NCBI RefSeq assembly: GCF_900109925.1
Contig: NZ_FOBW01000008.1
Span: forward strand, 62,001-126,000
Origin: Mesobacillus persicus
GTDB taxonomy: Bacteria > Bacillota > Bacilli > Bacillales > Cytobacillaceae
Direction: 5' to 3'
Length of the DNA: 64,000 bases
In this document: piece by piece, positions 32,444-42,302 of the stretch
Layout of the letters: each line of letters begins with the position of its first letter
Numbering within the stretch: position 1 is the stretch's first letter
Position numbers and translations under genes: made by a program
The notes under the pieces: generated by a model
Database searches by the model: none
What the model was told of the DNA's origin: nothing
Seen by the model: only the letters and a program-made list of their open reading frames with translations

Positions 32444-33868
32444 TTACTTTTTTACTCTGGTGTGATGGTCGGCGGACTTTGGTGGTGTTACTTCATCCGG
32501 AATCCCTGGGATGTAAGGTTTTCCTTCTGTCGTCTCGGTGAATTCTTGTCGAGCCTTCGTTATGATGCTTGAATCTAATAATATATCATAGAGGGATAAT
32601 GCCATGCTTTTCGCAGCAAAGTGCATTCCTTTATATCCAATTGATGATCCATGTGAAGCGGTTGCTTGCCATGAATGGAGCTGAACTCCGACTGGCGCAC
32701 ACGTTGTCATGATTTGGCCTACTGGAGTAATCCAGCTAACATCACCGACATCTGTGGATCCCCCGATCGTAACTCCTTTTAAATGAGCGAAGTAATTATT
32801 AGAGGTTGGCAAAACCTCATGAACATTCCCACCTAGTAATTTTTTAGACGTGGCGACAATCTTCGGGTCAACTGTTTGCACTAACTCTTCAGCGAATTTC
32901 TTCTCATCGTCCGTAAAAACAGGTGCCCCTGCTAGTTTCATATTTTCATACAACACGGCGTTGATTGTATCATTCGGCAAGGTTTCGTAAGCGAACGCGA
33001 GAATTTCTGAGTCCACTTCTGTTTCGGTCATCAACGCCGCACCTTGGGCGATCTTTTTAATTCGTACTAGCATTTCATCTACCTGAACCTTCGTAGCGGC
33101 TCTTAAGTAATACCAGACACTCGCCTTGTCAGGAACAATATTGGGGGCCAGTCCACCGTTTGTAATGACATAATGGATTCGCGATCCATCTAAGACATGT
33201 TCTCTCATGTAGTTTGCGCCAATATTCATTAACTCTACTGCATCTAAGGCGCTTCTACCGGCATGGGGTGCCGCGGCAGCATGAGCTGTAATTCCCTTAA
33301 AGTGAAACTTAACAGAGACCATCGCTTGCATACTCATATTTGCAACAAGATTAGAGGTTCCAGGATGCCAAGTTAAGGCACAATCAAGGTCATTAAAAAC
33401 CCCCTCACGCGCCATAAAGGTTTTACCAGAAAGGACTTCTTCTGCTGGGCACCCATAATAACGAATCGTTCCCTCTAGTTGCTTTTCTGCTATCAGATTT
33501 TTCATCGCCATTACTGCTGCAACTCCTGCGGTCCCTAATAAGTTATGACCACATCCATGGCCGGGGCCGTTTGGAACGAGTTCGTCATACGTTGTACTTA
33601 CACTCTGTGAAAGACCTGGCAAAGCATCGTATTCTCCTAAAACTCCGATAATCGGCTTTCCCGAACCATACTCAGCAACAAATGCCGTTTCAATCCCACC
33701 AATTTTCTTTTTTATCCGAAAGCCGGCCTTTTCCAACGCTGTCATTTGTAAATCAGAAGCAAATGTTTCTTCATAGGCAAGCTGTGGATTTTCCCATATC
33801 TCCTGAGCCATGTTTGTAAACTCACTTTTGTTTTCTTCTAGCCATGCCAATAATCCTTCTTTACTCAA
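32444..33868 (-). CDS. M20-family amidohydrolase, AbgB-like
   Basis: 474 aa. Metal-binding residues appear in GPGHGCGHNLLG (His), GEYDALPG (Asp) and CPAEEVLSGK (Glu-Glu), with WHPG and a dimerisation insert around residues 190-310. AbgB hydrolyses p-aminobenzoyl-glutamate; related enzymes cut N-acyl amino acids. The start is TTG with AAGGAG upstream. It is last in a three-gene unit after two membrane proteins. No AbgA partner is present. Confidence 0.87.
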   Translation of the reverse strand: MSKEGLLAWLEENKSEFTNMAQEIWENPQLAYEETFASDLQMTALEKAGFRIKKKIGGIETAFVAEYGSGKPIIGVLGEYDALPGLSQSVSTTYDELVPNGPGHGCGHNLLGTAGVAAVMAMKNLIAEKQLEGTIRYYGCPAEEVLSGKTFMAREGVFNDLDCALTWHPGTSNLVANMSMQAMVSVKFHFKGITAHAAAAPHAGRSALDAVELMNIGANYMREHVLDGSRIHYVITNGGLAPNIVPDKASVWYYLRAATKVQVDEMLVRIKKIAQGAALMTETEVDSEILAFAYETLPNDTINAVLYENMKLAGAPVFTDDEKKFAEELVQTVDPKIVATSKKLLGGNVHEVLPTSNNYFAHLKGVTIGGSTDVGDVSWITPVGQIMTTCAPVGVQLHSWQATASHGSSIGYKGMHFAAKSMALSLYDILLDSSIITKARQEFTETTEGKPYIPGIPDEVTPPKSADHHTRVKK

Positions 33869-33948
33869 ATAATCAACTCCTTTTAAAGACTCTTATCTGG
33901 TTACCATATTTTTAGTTTAATCAAAAATAGGTGAGTAGTCATCCCTAT

Positions 33949-34662
33949 TTAAGAAGTTAACTCCTTTTTGCTTTTCATTTTTTCCATTTTATAACAAATA
34001 GCAATCGTAATGATCAGGCAAATGATTCCCTTAAAGAAGGCTGGCATCGGGAGGAAGTTCGTGAGAAAAGCAACTCCCAAAGCAATTCCTCCATATAATG
34101 GCTTTCTGATTGCGAACTGGGCAAATATCCCTCCGAAAATGGCAGGTAATATATAGACGAATACTTCCTGGACAGTAGCAGGAATAATGGTAAGTAGATA
34201 CGAACCAGTCATAATAATTAGAATAAGTATAGTGATATTGATTAGAGATGCAGCCGCGATTGCTAGCGCAGCCGTGATTTCACCTTTTTTCGTTCCTGGT
34301 TGTGCACCAATCGCATTTTGTGCGGCAGCAGCTGCAGGTAAACACATGTTTGAGATATTCCCAGTCAAAAACGCTTGGTAGGTGCCTGAAATACCGAGTG
34401 TAGGATAGTAGGATATGGGCTCAAACACCCACGCGACACCAACAATTGCAGCATAAGCAGCAAATCCTGCAAGAATCGGTTGCCAACCTGGATGTAATCC
34501 TAATCCAAATGAAAGATAGAAACACAAGCTTATTGTTAATACGAGAACCATCGATATCGTAAGGCGACCCCAAAAATGAGATTTTTCATGGAAATCATTC
34601 ATTTCAAGCGTTGCTTTTACTTCAAGTTCCTCAGACTTCAATACCTCTTCACTAATGGCCAA
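33949..34662 (-). CDS. Membrane protein paired with a DUF5058 protein and an M20 hydrolase
   Basis: 237 aa with about six membrane helices after a 30-residue charged N-terminus. Family not named with certainty; conserved-looking stretches are FEPISYYPTLGISGTYQAFL and GNISNMCLPAAAAAQNAIGA. Together with the DUF5058 gene 56 bp upstream and the hydrolase 80 bp downstream it may form a two-subunit importer for the hydrolase substrate. This is an inference from gene order. AAGGAG is near the ATG. Confidence 0.65.
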   Translation of the reverse strand: MAISEEVLKSEELEVKATLEMNDFHEKSHFWGRLTISMVLVLTISLCFYLSFGLGLHPGWQPILAGFAAYAAIVGVAWVFEPISYYPTLGISGTYQAFLTGNISNMCLPAAAAAQNAIGAQPGTKKGEITAALAIAAASLINITILILIIMTGSYLLTIIPATVQEVFVYILPAIFGGIFAQFAIRKPLYGGIALGVAFLTNFLPMPAFFKGIICLIITIAICYKMEKMKSKKELTS

Positions 34663-34718
34663 TCATACCAACTCCTTTATTCTCAAGTTAAATTTCTGTT
34701 ATTTAAATATTTGTATTT

Positions 34719-35438
34719 TTAAATAAGGGTGAAATAACCGACTGCTAAAGAAACAAGAATCGATATTCCTAAAGACCATTCATTCAACCAATTTAGTCCC
34801 TTCTTACTGTTTGCAATCAGAGTGACAACCACCATCGTGACAACAGAAACAGCAACAATCAGCGTGCTATCAAGCCCTTTTACCATTTCCCCGAATGATA
34901 AATTGGCAAAGATGCCGATCATTGCAGCCGTTGAAACAATTGCCATAACGGGAGTCCCTTTTCGTTTACTTGACCCCGCAACCTTTTTTTCTAATTTTCC
35001 AAACGATTTTGTAAAAAGTGCGGTGACCACAAGCCATCCTGCTCCACCTAAACACAATACCCAAACAACTGTAACGAAGGCTTTTTCACTAAAATTGCTT
35101 GCACCTAATTCTGTTCCAAACGCATTAGCACCTACAGCAGCACCCATGGATTCAATCGGAGCTGATCCGATAATCCCAATCCTCATTAACGTAAGAGGAT
35201 TACCTAGTAGTGTAATCAACGAAACAGCAATAATCATGATTCCTAGGGATGGCCCGATTGCATTAATTGCTCCCACTTTAAGCGCACTTTTCACTTCACT
35301 CTTCGTCATCCCTACACTTTTGCTTGTTTTTTTAGCGAGCCGAATAAAAGTCAACCCTTGGAAAATCACAACCATAACCACTAAGAACGCAAAAATATAA
35401 ACACCAGGACTATTTGCTAATTTCATTGCAGCTTCCAT
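34719..35438 (-). CDS. DUF5058 family membrane protein
   Basis: 239 aa with about six membrane helices. The start ANSPGVYIFAFLVVMVVIFQ, then GMTKSEVKSALKVGAINAIGPSLGI and GSAPIESMGAA, matches the DUF5058 pattern. The function is unknown. First gene of the unit with the 237-aa membrane protein and the M20 hydrolase, a combination I recall from other Firmicutes. Confidence 0.75.
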   Translation of the reverse strand: MEAAMKLANSPGVYIFAFLVVMVVIFQGLTFIRLAKKTSKSVGMTKSEVKSALKVGAINAIGPSLGIMIIAVSLITLLGNPLTLMRIGIIGSAPIESMGAAVGANAFGTELGASNFSEKAFVTVVWVLCLGGAGWLVVTALFTKSFGKLEKKVAGSSKRKGTPVMAIVSTAAMIGIFANLSFGEMVKGLDSTLIVAVSVVTMVVVTLIANSKKGLNWLNEWSLGISILVSLAVGYFTLI

Positions 35439-35954
35439 CTTATTCCCCCTATTCTCTTTCCCTATTAAATTTTAACTACTTAAAAAAAAATCTCCCTAAC
35501 TCTAGCAATGACGTTGAAACGTTTTATAACATCCTTTTTGAAATCCATGCTGCAACTTTTTGAAACTTTAATTACATTTACGCTAGATTATGACCTGCCT
35601 TTCTTGTTTATTTTTTTGAATATTTTATGTTTTTACTATATTTTTAATATTATCACATTTCACGAAATCTTTATAGAGGATTTTAATATTATTCCTCTGG
35701 CCGGGAGATGCTCATTGGTAGTCTATTGAGTTAGAAACAAACCGACTGTGTTAATTAAACAGTCGGTTTGTTCAATTGATTTGTTTAATTATCTTCTTTG
35801 GACAATGTTGCTTGATTCTTTTACCATATTTTTTGAAATGTATACTGTCACCCATTACTTTGATACTCATTTCATTGAATCCATGATCATCCTTTTAACT
35901 CGGTAACTTGGCTAGTAAATCGCCCCTAATTCCTGAAGAATACTAAAGATATTT
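35439..35954. other. Intergenic stretch between the M20 unit and the catabolic island
   Basis: Very AT-rich near 35580-35690. It contains the terminator hairpin at 35736-35772. I see no gene or recognisable operator, although the promoter for the DUF5058 unit should be near 35450-35520. Confidence 0.4.
35736..35772 (-). terminator. Terminator of the first BVMO-esterase-SDR cassette
   Basis: AACAAACCGACTGT (35736-35749) and ACAGTCGGTTTGTT (35759-35772) form a 14-bp perfect stem; the minus-strand exit reads TTTGTTTCT. It is 183 bp past the SDR stop. Confidence 0.65.
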
Positions 35955-36725
35955 TTACATCCCCCTCGCCTGCGCTCCACCATCTATTGAGATTGTTTCA
36001 CCTGTCATATAGGATGAAGCATCAGAGGCTAAAAATATTACCCCTGCTGCAATCTCTTCTGGTTTTCCCATACGTCTCATTGGAGACTTATTTAATACTT
36101 TTTCCATAAACTCTTTATCAATTTCTTTTATCGCTGCTAGTATAGGAGTATCAGTATAGTAAGGGGCTATTCCATTAACTCTTACCCCTTTTTCTGCCCA
36201 CTCAGAAGCAAATGACTTAGTCACCATGTTTACTCCACTTTTACTAACACTATAAGCAAGTGAACCAGTTACAGCTTGTTGGGAGGCAGCTGAAGAAAGG
36301 TTAATGATTGAACCTTTGCCTTGTTCTAACATGACTTTTCCCACCTCTTGCGTAAACATGAAGACACCCGTTAAGTTTACGTCCAAAATCTTTTGCCAGA
36401 CCTCTAACGGAAACTCTTCTGCCGGCATTCTTTTCGATGTGATTCCTGCATTATTAACTAGTACGTCAATAGTGGAAAACTTTTCAAGGGTCTTGTTTAT
36501 CACATTTTTAATATCATTAGGGTTTGTCACATCACATTGAACAACTAATACTTTCGCTCCCTTTTCTCTTAGTTCTTCGGCAAATCCTTCAATATCTGTC
36601 AATGCAAGGTCGCATAGCACAATATTGCATTCGTAATTAGCGAATCCCCTAGCAATGCTTTTTCCAATCCCTCCATTAGCTCCAGTGATAATTGCAGTTT
36701 TTCCGTCCAAGGTAAAAATATCCAT
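35955..36725 (-). CDS. Short-chain dehydrogenase/reductase (cassette 1)
   Basis: 256 aa from the ATG at 36725, chosen for GGAGGG upstream and the equal length of its paralogue; a farther in-frame ATG at 36740 precedes that site. Classical SDR: TGANGGIG cofactor motif, NNAG, catalytic Ser and YSVSK, and C-terminal GGAQARG. Asp after the second strand (CDLAL) suggests NAD. About 24 of 256 residues differ from the SDR at 59074-59844. By position it may oxidise the hydroxy acid or alcohol released by the esterase. Confidence 0.88.
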   Translation of the reverse strand: MDIFTLDGKTAIITGANGGIGKSIARGFANYECNIVLCDLALTDIEGFAEELREKGAKVLVVQCDVTNPNDIKNVINKTLEKFSTIDVLVNNAGITSKRMPAEEFPLEVWQKILDVNLTGVFMFTQEVGKVMLEQGKGSIINLSSAASQQAVTGSLAYSVSKSGVNMVTKSFASEWAEKGVRVNGIAPYYTDTPILAAIKEIDKEFMEKVLNKSPMRRMGKPEEIAAGVIFLASDASSYMTGETISIDGGAQARGM

Positions 36726-36861
36726 TGTTATTCCCTCCAATATTTGATTTTAACTTAAAATTAAATACATAGATTTAGATCTGAAAGCTCAATGACATAC
36801 AGTTAGAAATTCACTGAAGGTTGCCCCGCACTCGTTTTGTTAGATGCCAGGGCTGTTGCCG

Positions 36862-37824
36862 CTATTTTAAACTTTCTGAACTTAATAGCTTGCTTTGTTT
36901 TTGCTCATGAAGAAACCGAGCGATATTAGTAACGGTATTCTTTATTTGTTTAGGGAAGATTTCAACGTTCGCAAAATACCCATGAACTAAACCCTTTTCG
37001 CAGATCGTTTCAACTTGGACTTTCTCCTCTTTTAATCGTTTTGCGTAAGCTAATCCTTCGTCACGAAGTACATCAACTTCCGCGACGATCACGAGTGCTG
37101 GTGGTAAATCACTTAAATCGTCGGCTAGTAATGGGGCCGCATATTTTTCATTTTTATCTCTTTCATCTCTAATGTAATGATTCGCGAACCAAATCACCAA
37201 ATCTTTATTCAGACCGAATCCGTTTTCGAATTCTTCATAAGACTTCGTGTTAAAATCAAAACTAGTACCTGGATAAACTAGGACTTGTGCAGTAATATCC
37301 GGTCCATTTTGATCTCTAGCCATCATAGAAACAACTGCAGCCATGTTTCCTCCAGCACTTTCACCGCTAACGACAATGTTAGAGGCATCCCCATTGATTG
37401 TCTCAGCATTTTCACTTACCCATTCTAGTGCCGCATAGCAGTCATTTACTGGAATAGGAAACTTATACTCTGGGGAAAGTCTATATTCTACTGATACCAC
37501 AATACGTTCAGTTAGCTCGGAAATCATTCTGCAAGTTTTATCGCAAGTTTCAATATCCCCCAGGACCCAACCGCCCCCGTGGTAATAAATATAAATAGGT
37601 AAAGGGCCTTCTACATTGGGTGTATAAATTCTAATTTTTATATTCGCATCCTGATCGACAGGAATGAACCTATCTTCGATTTTTGCAAGCCTTCCAAAAT
37701 CTGCACGGTCACTTAAAGGTTTCTTAAACAGATCTCGGACTGCTTGATGTCCGAGCGACAGGTTCTTCAATACTAGGTTAAACCCTTCAATATATATTTT
37801 TGACTCTGGTAATAATTCAGGCAA
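36862..37824 (-). CDS. HSL-family esterase/lactonase (cassette 1)
   Basis: 320 aa from TTG at 37824, as in the paralogue; AAAGGAAG lies 8 bases upstream. An in-frame GTG at 37833 is too close to that site. Oxyanion motif HGGGWVLG, nucleophile GESAGG, Asp in DVLRDEG and His in GLVHGYF form the triad. The family-IV lipases include epsilon-caprolactone hydrolase. It follows the BVMO gene, so it probably opens the ester or lactone made by that enzyme. Homologous to the C-terminal part of the fusion at 28.5 kb. Confidence 0.88.
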   Translation of the reverse strand: MPELLPESKIYIEGFNLVLKNLSLGHQAVRDLFKKPLSDRADFGRLAKIEDRFIPVDQDANIKIRIYTPNVEGPLPIYIYYHGGGWVLGDIETCDKTCRMISELTERIVVSVEYRLSPEYKFPIPVNDCYAALEWVSENAETINGDASNIVVSGESAGGNMAAVVSMMARDQNGPDITAQVLVYPGTSFDFNTKSYEEFENGFGLNKDLVIWFANHYIRDERDKNEKYAAPLLADDLSDLPPALVIVAEVDVLRDEGLAYAKRLKEEKVQVETICEKGLVHGYFANVEIFPKQIKNTVTNIARFLHEQKQSKLLSSESLK

Positions 37825-37843
37825 ATGAAGCACTTCCTTTCAT

Positions 37844-37875
37844 AATTCCCTCTAAACGTACGTTCGGAGGGAATT
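37844..37875 (-). other. Intercistronic palindrome between BVMO and esterase (cassette 1)
   Basis: AATTCCCTC (37844-37852) and GAGGGAATT (37867-37875) enclose a second palindrome AACGTACGTT (37855-37864). There is no T-run. It could stabilise or process the mRNA, or bind a regulator. It is absent from the equivalent gap in cassette 2. Confidence 0.55.
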
Positions 37876-37961
37876 AGTTTAATTTTTGGTATACAATGAG
37901 ACCTACCTTACCTTCTACTAAAATATTCCTTTTTCAACCAATCAAACATTAATCTATCGAT

Positions 37962-39617
37962 TCATTTTGACGGATGTACCTTCTCTCTTTTATTAGCAAA
38001 TAAAGAAAACCCTTCATATTCCTTATCTTCAACTTCTTTACAAATCTCAAGGTATTTCTTAAACCCTCCTAAATAAAGAGGTAACCCTCTTGGTTTACCT
38101 GGGATATTCGCCCCTGTCCACCATGACTCTGTTTTAACAAAAAGTGTTTTATTAGCTAGATCTGCAACAGATTTACTCCACCCAGCTTCTGCTTCCTTTT
38201 CCGCCTCAATTGTATTTAGATCATGTTCACGGAGATATTTCACACACTCAATAATCCATTCAACATTTGACTCAATCACGGCGACGTTGTTGGTAAATCC
38301 CGCAGGACTTTCAGGTCCAGTAATCAGGAATAGGTTAGGAAAATTACTAGTTGCAAGTCCGAGATATGTGCTTATTTGGCCTCCATTTTTCCATTTTTCC
38401 TTTAATGAGATTCCGTTTCTACCCCTAATATCCATTTTAAACAAGGGGCCAGTAATCGCATCAAAACCTGTAGCAAATACAAGAATATCCAACTCATATT
38501 CCTTTTGGGTTGTTCGTACACCCGTGGTAGTAATCTCTTCAATAGGCGCCTTTTTTACATCAATCAAGGTGACGTTATCACGATTAAAGGTTTCTAAATA
38601 ATCGGTGTTTAAAACTTGACGTTTCGTCCCGTAATAATAAGTCGGCATTAATTTTTCCGCTGTCTCAGGATCATGGACAATATCAGAGATTTTAGAACGA
38701 AGAAATTCAGCAACCGTTTCATTCGCTTTTTCATCGGTAAACACATCGGTAAAACCTGGAATAAACCCGCCTTTTTCCCAAGCTTCTTCAAGTGCTTGCA
38801 ATCGCTCTTCTTTGGTTACGTCAAAAACCGAACAATTCATAGATTTCCTTAAATCACCTGTCGCGCTATTTCGAACTTGTTGCTTAATTTCTTTATAGTC
38901 TGCTTTTGTTTGTCGGATAAACTCAGGGTCAAGCTGATGATTCCTTGCTGGTAACATATATTGGGGCGTCCGTTGAAAAACGGTTAAATGCTCAGCCTCT
39001 TTTGCAACTATTGGTATTACTTGTACTCCACTTGATCCAGTGCCGATGACACCAACACGCTTACCATTGAAATCTACTTCATCTTTAGGCCAGTTCCCTG
39101 TATGATACCATTCACCTTTGAAATGATTTAATCCTTTAAAATTAGGAACATTGGTAGCTGAGAGTCCGCCTACCGCAGGGATGAAATACTTAGCTGTAAC
39201 ACTAGTGCCGTCATTTAAGTAAATCCGCCAATTCTCGTTTGCCTCATCATAATGAGCAGCGTGAATGCGTGTTTTGAATTGAATATCCTTCCGTAGATTA
39301 AGCTTATCCGCAACGTAGTTGAGATAACTAAGAATCTCCGGCTGATCTGGATACCTAGAAGTCCATGTCCAGTCCTGATAGAGTTTTTCAGAGAATAAGT
39401 AGGTATATACAATGCTTTCAATATCACAACGTGCTCCAGGATAGCGATTAAAATACCATACTCCTCCGACATCCTCCGCTGCCTCAAATGCTTTAGTAGA
39501 AAAACCAGCTTCACGTAAACTGTGAAGCATATACATTCCTGCAAAACCTGCGCCAATGATGACTGCGTCAAAGTCATTAACTAAACTTGTTTTAGACCCT
39601 TGTTGAGCAACATTCAT
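37962..39617 (-). CDS. Baeyer-Villiger monooxygenase (cassette 1)
   Basis: 551 aa. FAD motif GAGFAG (22-27), BVMO fingerprint FKGEWYHTGNWP, NADPH motif GTGSSG and FATGFD are all present. Type I BVMOs use NADPH and oxygen to turn ketones into esters or lactones. It is much closer to the 60.9-62.6 kb enzyme than to the BVMO half of the fusion. The upstream gap to the binding-protein gene is 124 bp with no obvious promoter, so co-transcription with upstream genes is possible. Confidence 0.9.
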   Translation of the reverse strand: MNVAQQGSKTSLVNDFDAVIIGAGFAGMYMLHSLREAGFSTKAFEAAEDVGGVWYFNRYPGARCDIESIVYTYLFSEKLYQDWTWTSRYPDQPEILSYLNYVADKLNLRKDIQFKTRIHAAHYDEANENWRIYLNDGTSVTAKYFIPAVGGLSATNVPNFKGLNHFKGEWYHTGNWPKDEVDFNGKRVGVIGTGSSGVQVIPIVAKEAEHLTVFQRTPQYMLPARNHQLDPEFIRQTKADYKEIKQQVRNSATGDLRKSMNCSVFDVTKEERLQALEEAWEKGGFIPGFTDVFTDEKANETVAEFLRSKISDIVHDPETAEKLMPTYYYGTKRQVLNTDYLETFNRDNVTLIDVKKAPIEEITTTGVRTTQKEYELDILVFATGFDAITGPLFKMDIRGRNGISLKEKWKNGGQISTYLGLATSNFPNLFLITGPESPAGFTNNVAVIESNVEWIIECVKYLREHDLNTIEAEKEAEAGWSKSVADLANKTLFVKTESWWTGANIPGKPRGLPLYLGGFKKYLEICKEVEDKEYEGFSLFANKREKVHPSK

Positions 39618-39741
39618 ATTGTTATCTTCCTTCCTTTAAAATGCATTTTTGAATCCTATAAACTCTTACAGAATATCCGTATTACCCCATCCTAACTACT
39701 CTAATATTCATAATATTATGACATTAAGGTTTATAAAAGTT

Positions 39742-41325
39742 TTATTGTTCTAACCAGATTGTTGAAAAAACTCCCTTAGCCATCATATTAGGTTCATAAC
39801 CTTTTAGTTTAGGATTCATCGCATCGATTGCCGAAGGAAAGAAAAGTGGAATGACTCTCGCTTCTTCCAACATGGCATGCCTTCCAACCTCATGGTAAAT
39901 CTCGGCACGTTCCTTTAGATCACTGGTTGAAACTGCTTTCGCAAGAAGTGAATCGATTTCTGAAGGACCTTCTCCAAGGTTATAAAAACTATTTTCAGAG
40001 TACTGAGAGTTGGTTAGCATTTGCGGGTCTGGTTTTCCGGTTGCAGATGCTAGTAATGCAGGTGTCCCTTTTTCAGCAAAAAACGTTGAAACAGCTGCTG
40101 TTAATTCCATTGGCTGGAGAGTTACCTCAATTCCAATTTCTTTCAACTGACTCTTTATTGTCTCGGCTAATCGACTCTCATAGGCTACTGAGAAATGTAG
40201 CAAGGTAAATGAAGCATCTTCAAGACCGGCTTCTTGCAAAAGTTTCTTTGCTTTTTCAGGATCATATTCGATTTTTGCATTTTCATCATGTGCCCAATGA
40301 CCACTTGGAAAATCTCCGTAAGCGGGCTCACCGTCGCCAAAGTTAAGGGCTGTAACAATCGCTTCACGATTAATGCCATGTTGAACGGCTAATCTAAATG
40401 CTTTGTTGTCAAATGGTGCCATGTTTCTATTAATATATAATTGAGGACGTTGCATTCCCAATGTCTTTTTTACTTCTATATTCGAATCGCTTTCCAAACT
40501 TTGTAGATTTGCAGCACTCATATAATAAGCTAAATCTATTTCACCTGATTTAAGAGCGTTAATTCTTGTATTTTCGTCTGACATGATCTTTATGGTTAGT
40601 TTATCGAGATAAGGTTTCCCTTCCCCCCAGTAATCCTCAAATGGTTCTAATACAATTTCGCCATTTGGAACCCGGCTAACAAACTTATATGGCCCCGCAC
40701 CAACTGGATGTTGGGAATAGTTTTCACCGTTTTCCTTAACGGCAGTCGGAGAAACCATCATGCCACCATAATCCGTTAAAACTAATATAAGAGAAGAATC
40801 TGGTTGTTTTAAATGAAATTTCACTGTCAACGGATCGATCACTTCCACACGATCTATATTTTTCAACTCTGATACACTTGAATCATCAGAATTCGCCCGC
40901 TCAATATTAAATTTGACCGCTTCTGCATCAAAAGTTGTTCCATCGTGGAATTTAACATCTTCTTGCAAATGAAAAACGATTGTTTTCTCATCTGGAAATT
41001 CCCATGATTTCGCAAGGCCAGGTTGTGGTTCAAGTTTCTGATTAAAGGTGACGAGCGTGTCGTATACTGGCCAAAGTAGCGCCTGATCACTTCCAGAGTT
41101 CGACAGAATCGGATCGTAATTCGTTATATCCGCGGGATATCCAATCACAGCTTCTCCACCCTTTTGTGGGGTTCCTTCAACAGAATTCGCCGTTTCTCCT
41201 TTTGTATTATCTTGTGAACCAGATTGATTTTCCGAGCCTGACTTAGAAGAACATCCAACCACAATCACTGTGAACGCTAATAAAAATAATAAGGTGAAAA
41301 AATACTTAAACTGCCCTTTATACAT
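39742..41325 (-). CDS. Lipoprotein substrate-binding protein, SBP family 5 (paralogue without own permeases)
   Basis: 527 aa from the ATG at 41325, seven bases after GAGGGGGAG; two ATGs further upstream overlap that site. Signal peptide with lipobox VVGC, then a Ser/Gly-rich linker and a family-5 binding domain (YDPILSNSGSDQALLWPVYD). It is closely related to the binding protein at 55953-57530, including the same region around YDPILS.SGSD. No permease or ATPase is adjacent, so it probably feeds the OppBCDF-type importer at 52.0-55.8 kb, widening its range. Confidence 0.88.
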   Translation of the reverse strand: MYKGQFKYFFTLLFLLAFTVIVVGCSSKSGSENQSGSQDNTKGETANSVEGTPQKGGEAVIGYPADITNYDPILSNSGSDQALLWPVYDTLVTFNQKLEPQPGLAKSWEFPDEKTIVFHLQEDVKFHDGTTFDAEAVKFNIERANSDDSSVSELKNIDRVEVIDPLTVKFHLKQPDSSLILVLTDYGGMMVSPTAVKENGENYSQHPVGAGPYKFVSRVPNGEIVLEPFEDYWGEGKPYLDKLTIKIMSDENTRINALKSGEIDLAYYMSAANLQSLESDSNIEVKKTLGMQRPQLYINRNMAPFDNKAFRLAVQHGINREAIVTALNFGDGEPAYGDFPSGHWAHDENAKIEYDPEKAKKLLQEAGLEDASFTLLHFSVAYESRLAETIKSQLKEIGIEVTLQPMELTAAVSTFFAEKGTPALLASATGKPDPQMLTNSQYSENSFYNLGEGPSEIDSLLAKAVSTSDLKERAEIYHEVGRHAMLEEARVIPLFFPSAIDAMNPKLKGYEPNMMAKGVFSTIWLEQ

Positions 41326-41494
41326 AACCATACTCCCCCTCATAAATTCTTAAAAACTCTATCCGGCTACTATTAAACTTAAGAATACACTTTCATTATT
41401 AGCAAGAAGATTTATATTCAGTAGATAAAAACCTGCCCAATTTTCTAACTCACGAACGATACCGGCAAAAAATTATATCTTTTCAGGTTTTAAA

Positions 41495-42265
41495 CTATCC
41501 CATAAACCTCCCTCCGTTTACATCCAAGACAGTCCCGGTTATATAACGTGATTCATCAGAAGCGAGAAAAACCGCTGCGTTCGCAATATCTTCTTTCTCT
41601 CCGAGGGACTGTAAAGGAATTTCTGAATAGACCTGCTGCCTTTGCTCCTCCGTGTTTTCTTCAAAAAACAGATGGTGCATACGTTCGCCGCTAATAATGA
41701 GTCCCGGAGCAATAACGTTAACATTTATTCCGAATCTTCCAACTTCTTTTGCCAGTCTTCTAGAGAAACTAATAACCCCTCCCTTAGCTGCCGCATAGGC
41801 AACCCCCGTAACTAAGCTCGCGGTTCTTCCACCAATTGACGACATATTAATTATCTTCCCGCCGGATTTTTCTTTCGTGTGCTTAACAAATGCCTGGGAA
41901 GTAAGGAAAGTTCCTTTTAAATTAACATTAAGAACCTTATCCCAATGCTCTTCTTCAATCTCTCCCAAAACGCGGGGAGTATGCAGACTTCCTCCCGCAT
42001 TATTTACTAAAATATGAATCTCGCCAAACCTTTCTATGATTTGATTGAACATCCTTGTGACATCATCTTTATTTGAAACATCGCCTATCACATAATCAGC
42101 TTCGTATTCTGTTTGCAGTTCCATTACTGCTTGCTTTACAAGGTCCTCATTGACATCGTTTAGGATTACTTTTGCTCCTTGCTTTGCCATATGAGTGGCA
42201 ATTTCTAGTCCAAGCCCACCTGCCGAGCCAGTAATCAGTGCAACTTTGTTCTCAAGTCTTCCCAT
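41495..42265 (-). CDS. Short-chain dehydrogenase/reductase
   Basis: 256 aa with TGSAGGLG, NNAG, YAAAK and a C-terminal GGRFMG. It differs clearly from the two cassette SDRs, so it has another substrate. It is last in the run Zn-ADH, TPP enzyme, FAH, Ldh2, amidohydrolase, Rieske, SDR, and lies 37 bp after the Rieske gene. Probably an alcohol or diol dehydrogenase using NAD(H); the asparate-ending second strand (NDVNED) favours NAD. Confidence 0.85.
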   Translation of the reverse strand: MGRLENKVALITGSAGGLGLEIATHMAKQGAKVILNDVNEDLVKQAVMELQTEYEADYVIGDVSNKDDVTRMFNQIIERFGEIHILVNNAGGSLHTPRVLGEIEEEHWDKVLNVNLKGTFLTSQAFVKHTKEKSGGKIINMSSIGGRTASLVTGVAYAAAKGGVISFSRRLAKEVGRFGINVNVIAPGLIISGERMHHLFFEENTEEQRQQVYSEIPLQSLGEKEDIANAAVFLASDESRYITGTVLDVNGGRFMG

Positions 42266-42302
42266 TTTTGTTCACCTCATCTTTCTCTTAAAAATTTAAC
42301 TG

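Noticed and set aside
34822-35400. 192-codon frame opposite the DUF5058 gene
   Set aside because: It is the antisense shadow of a convincing membrane-protein gene and has no motif of its own.
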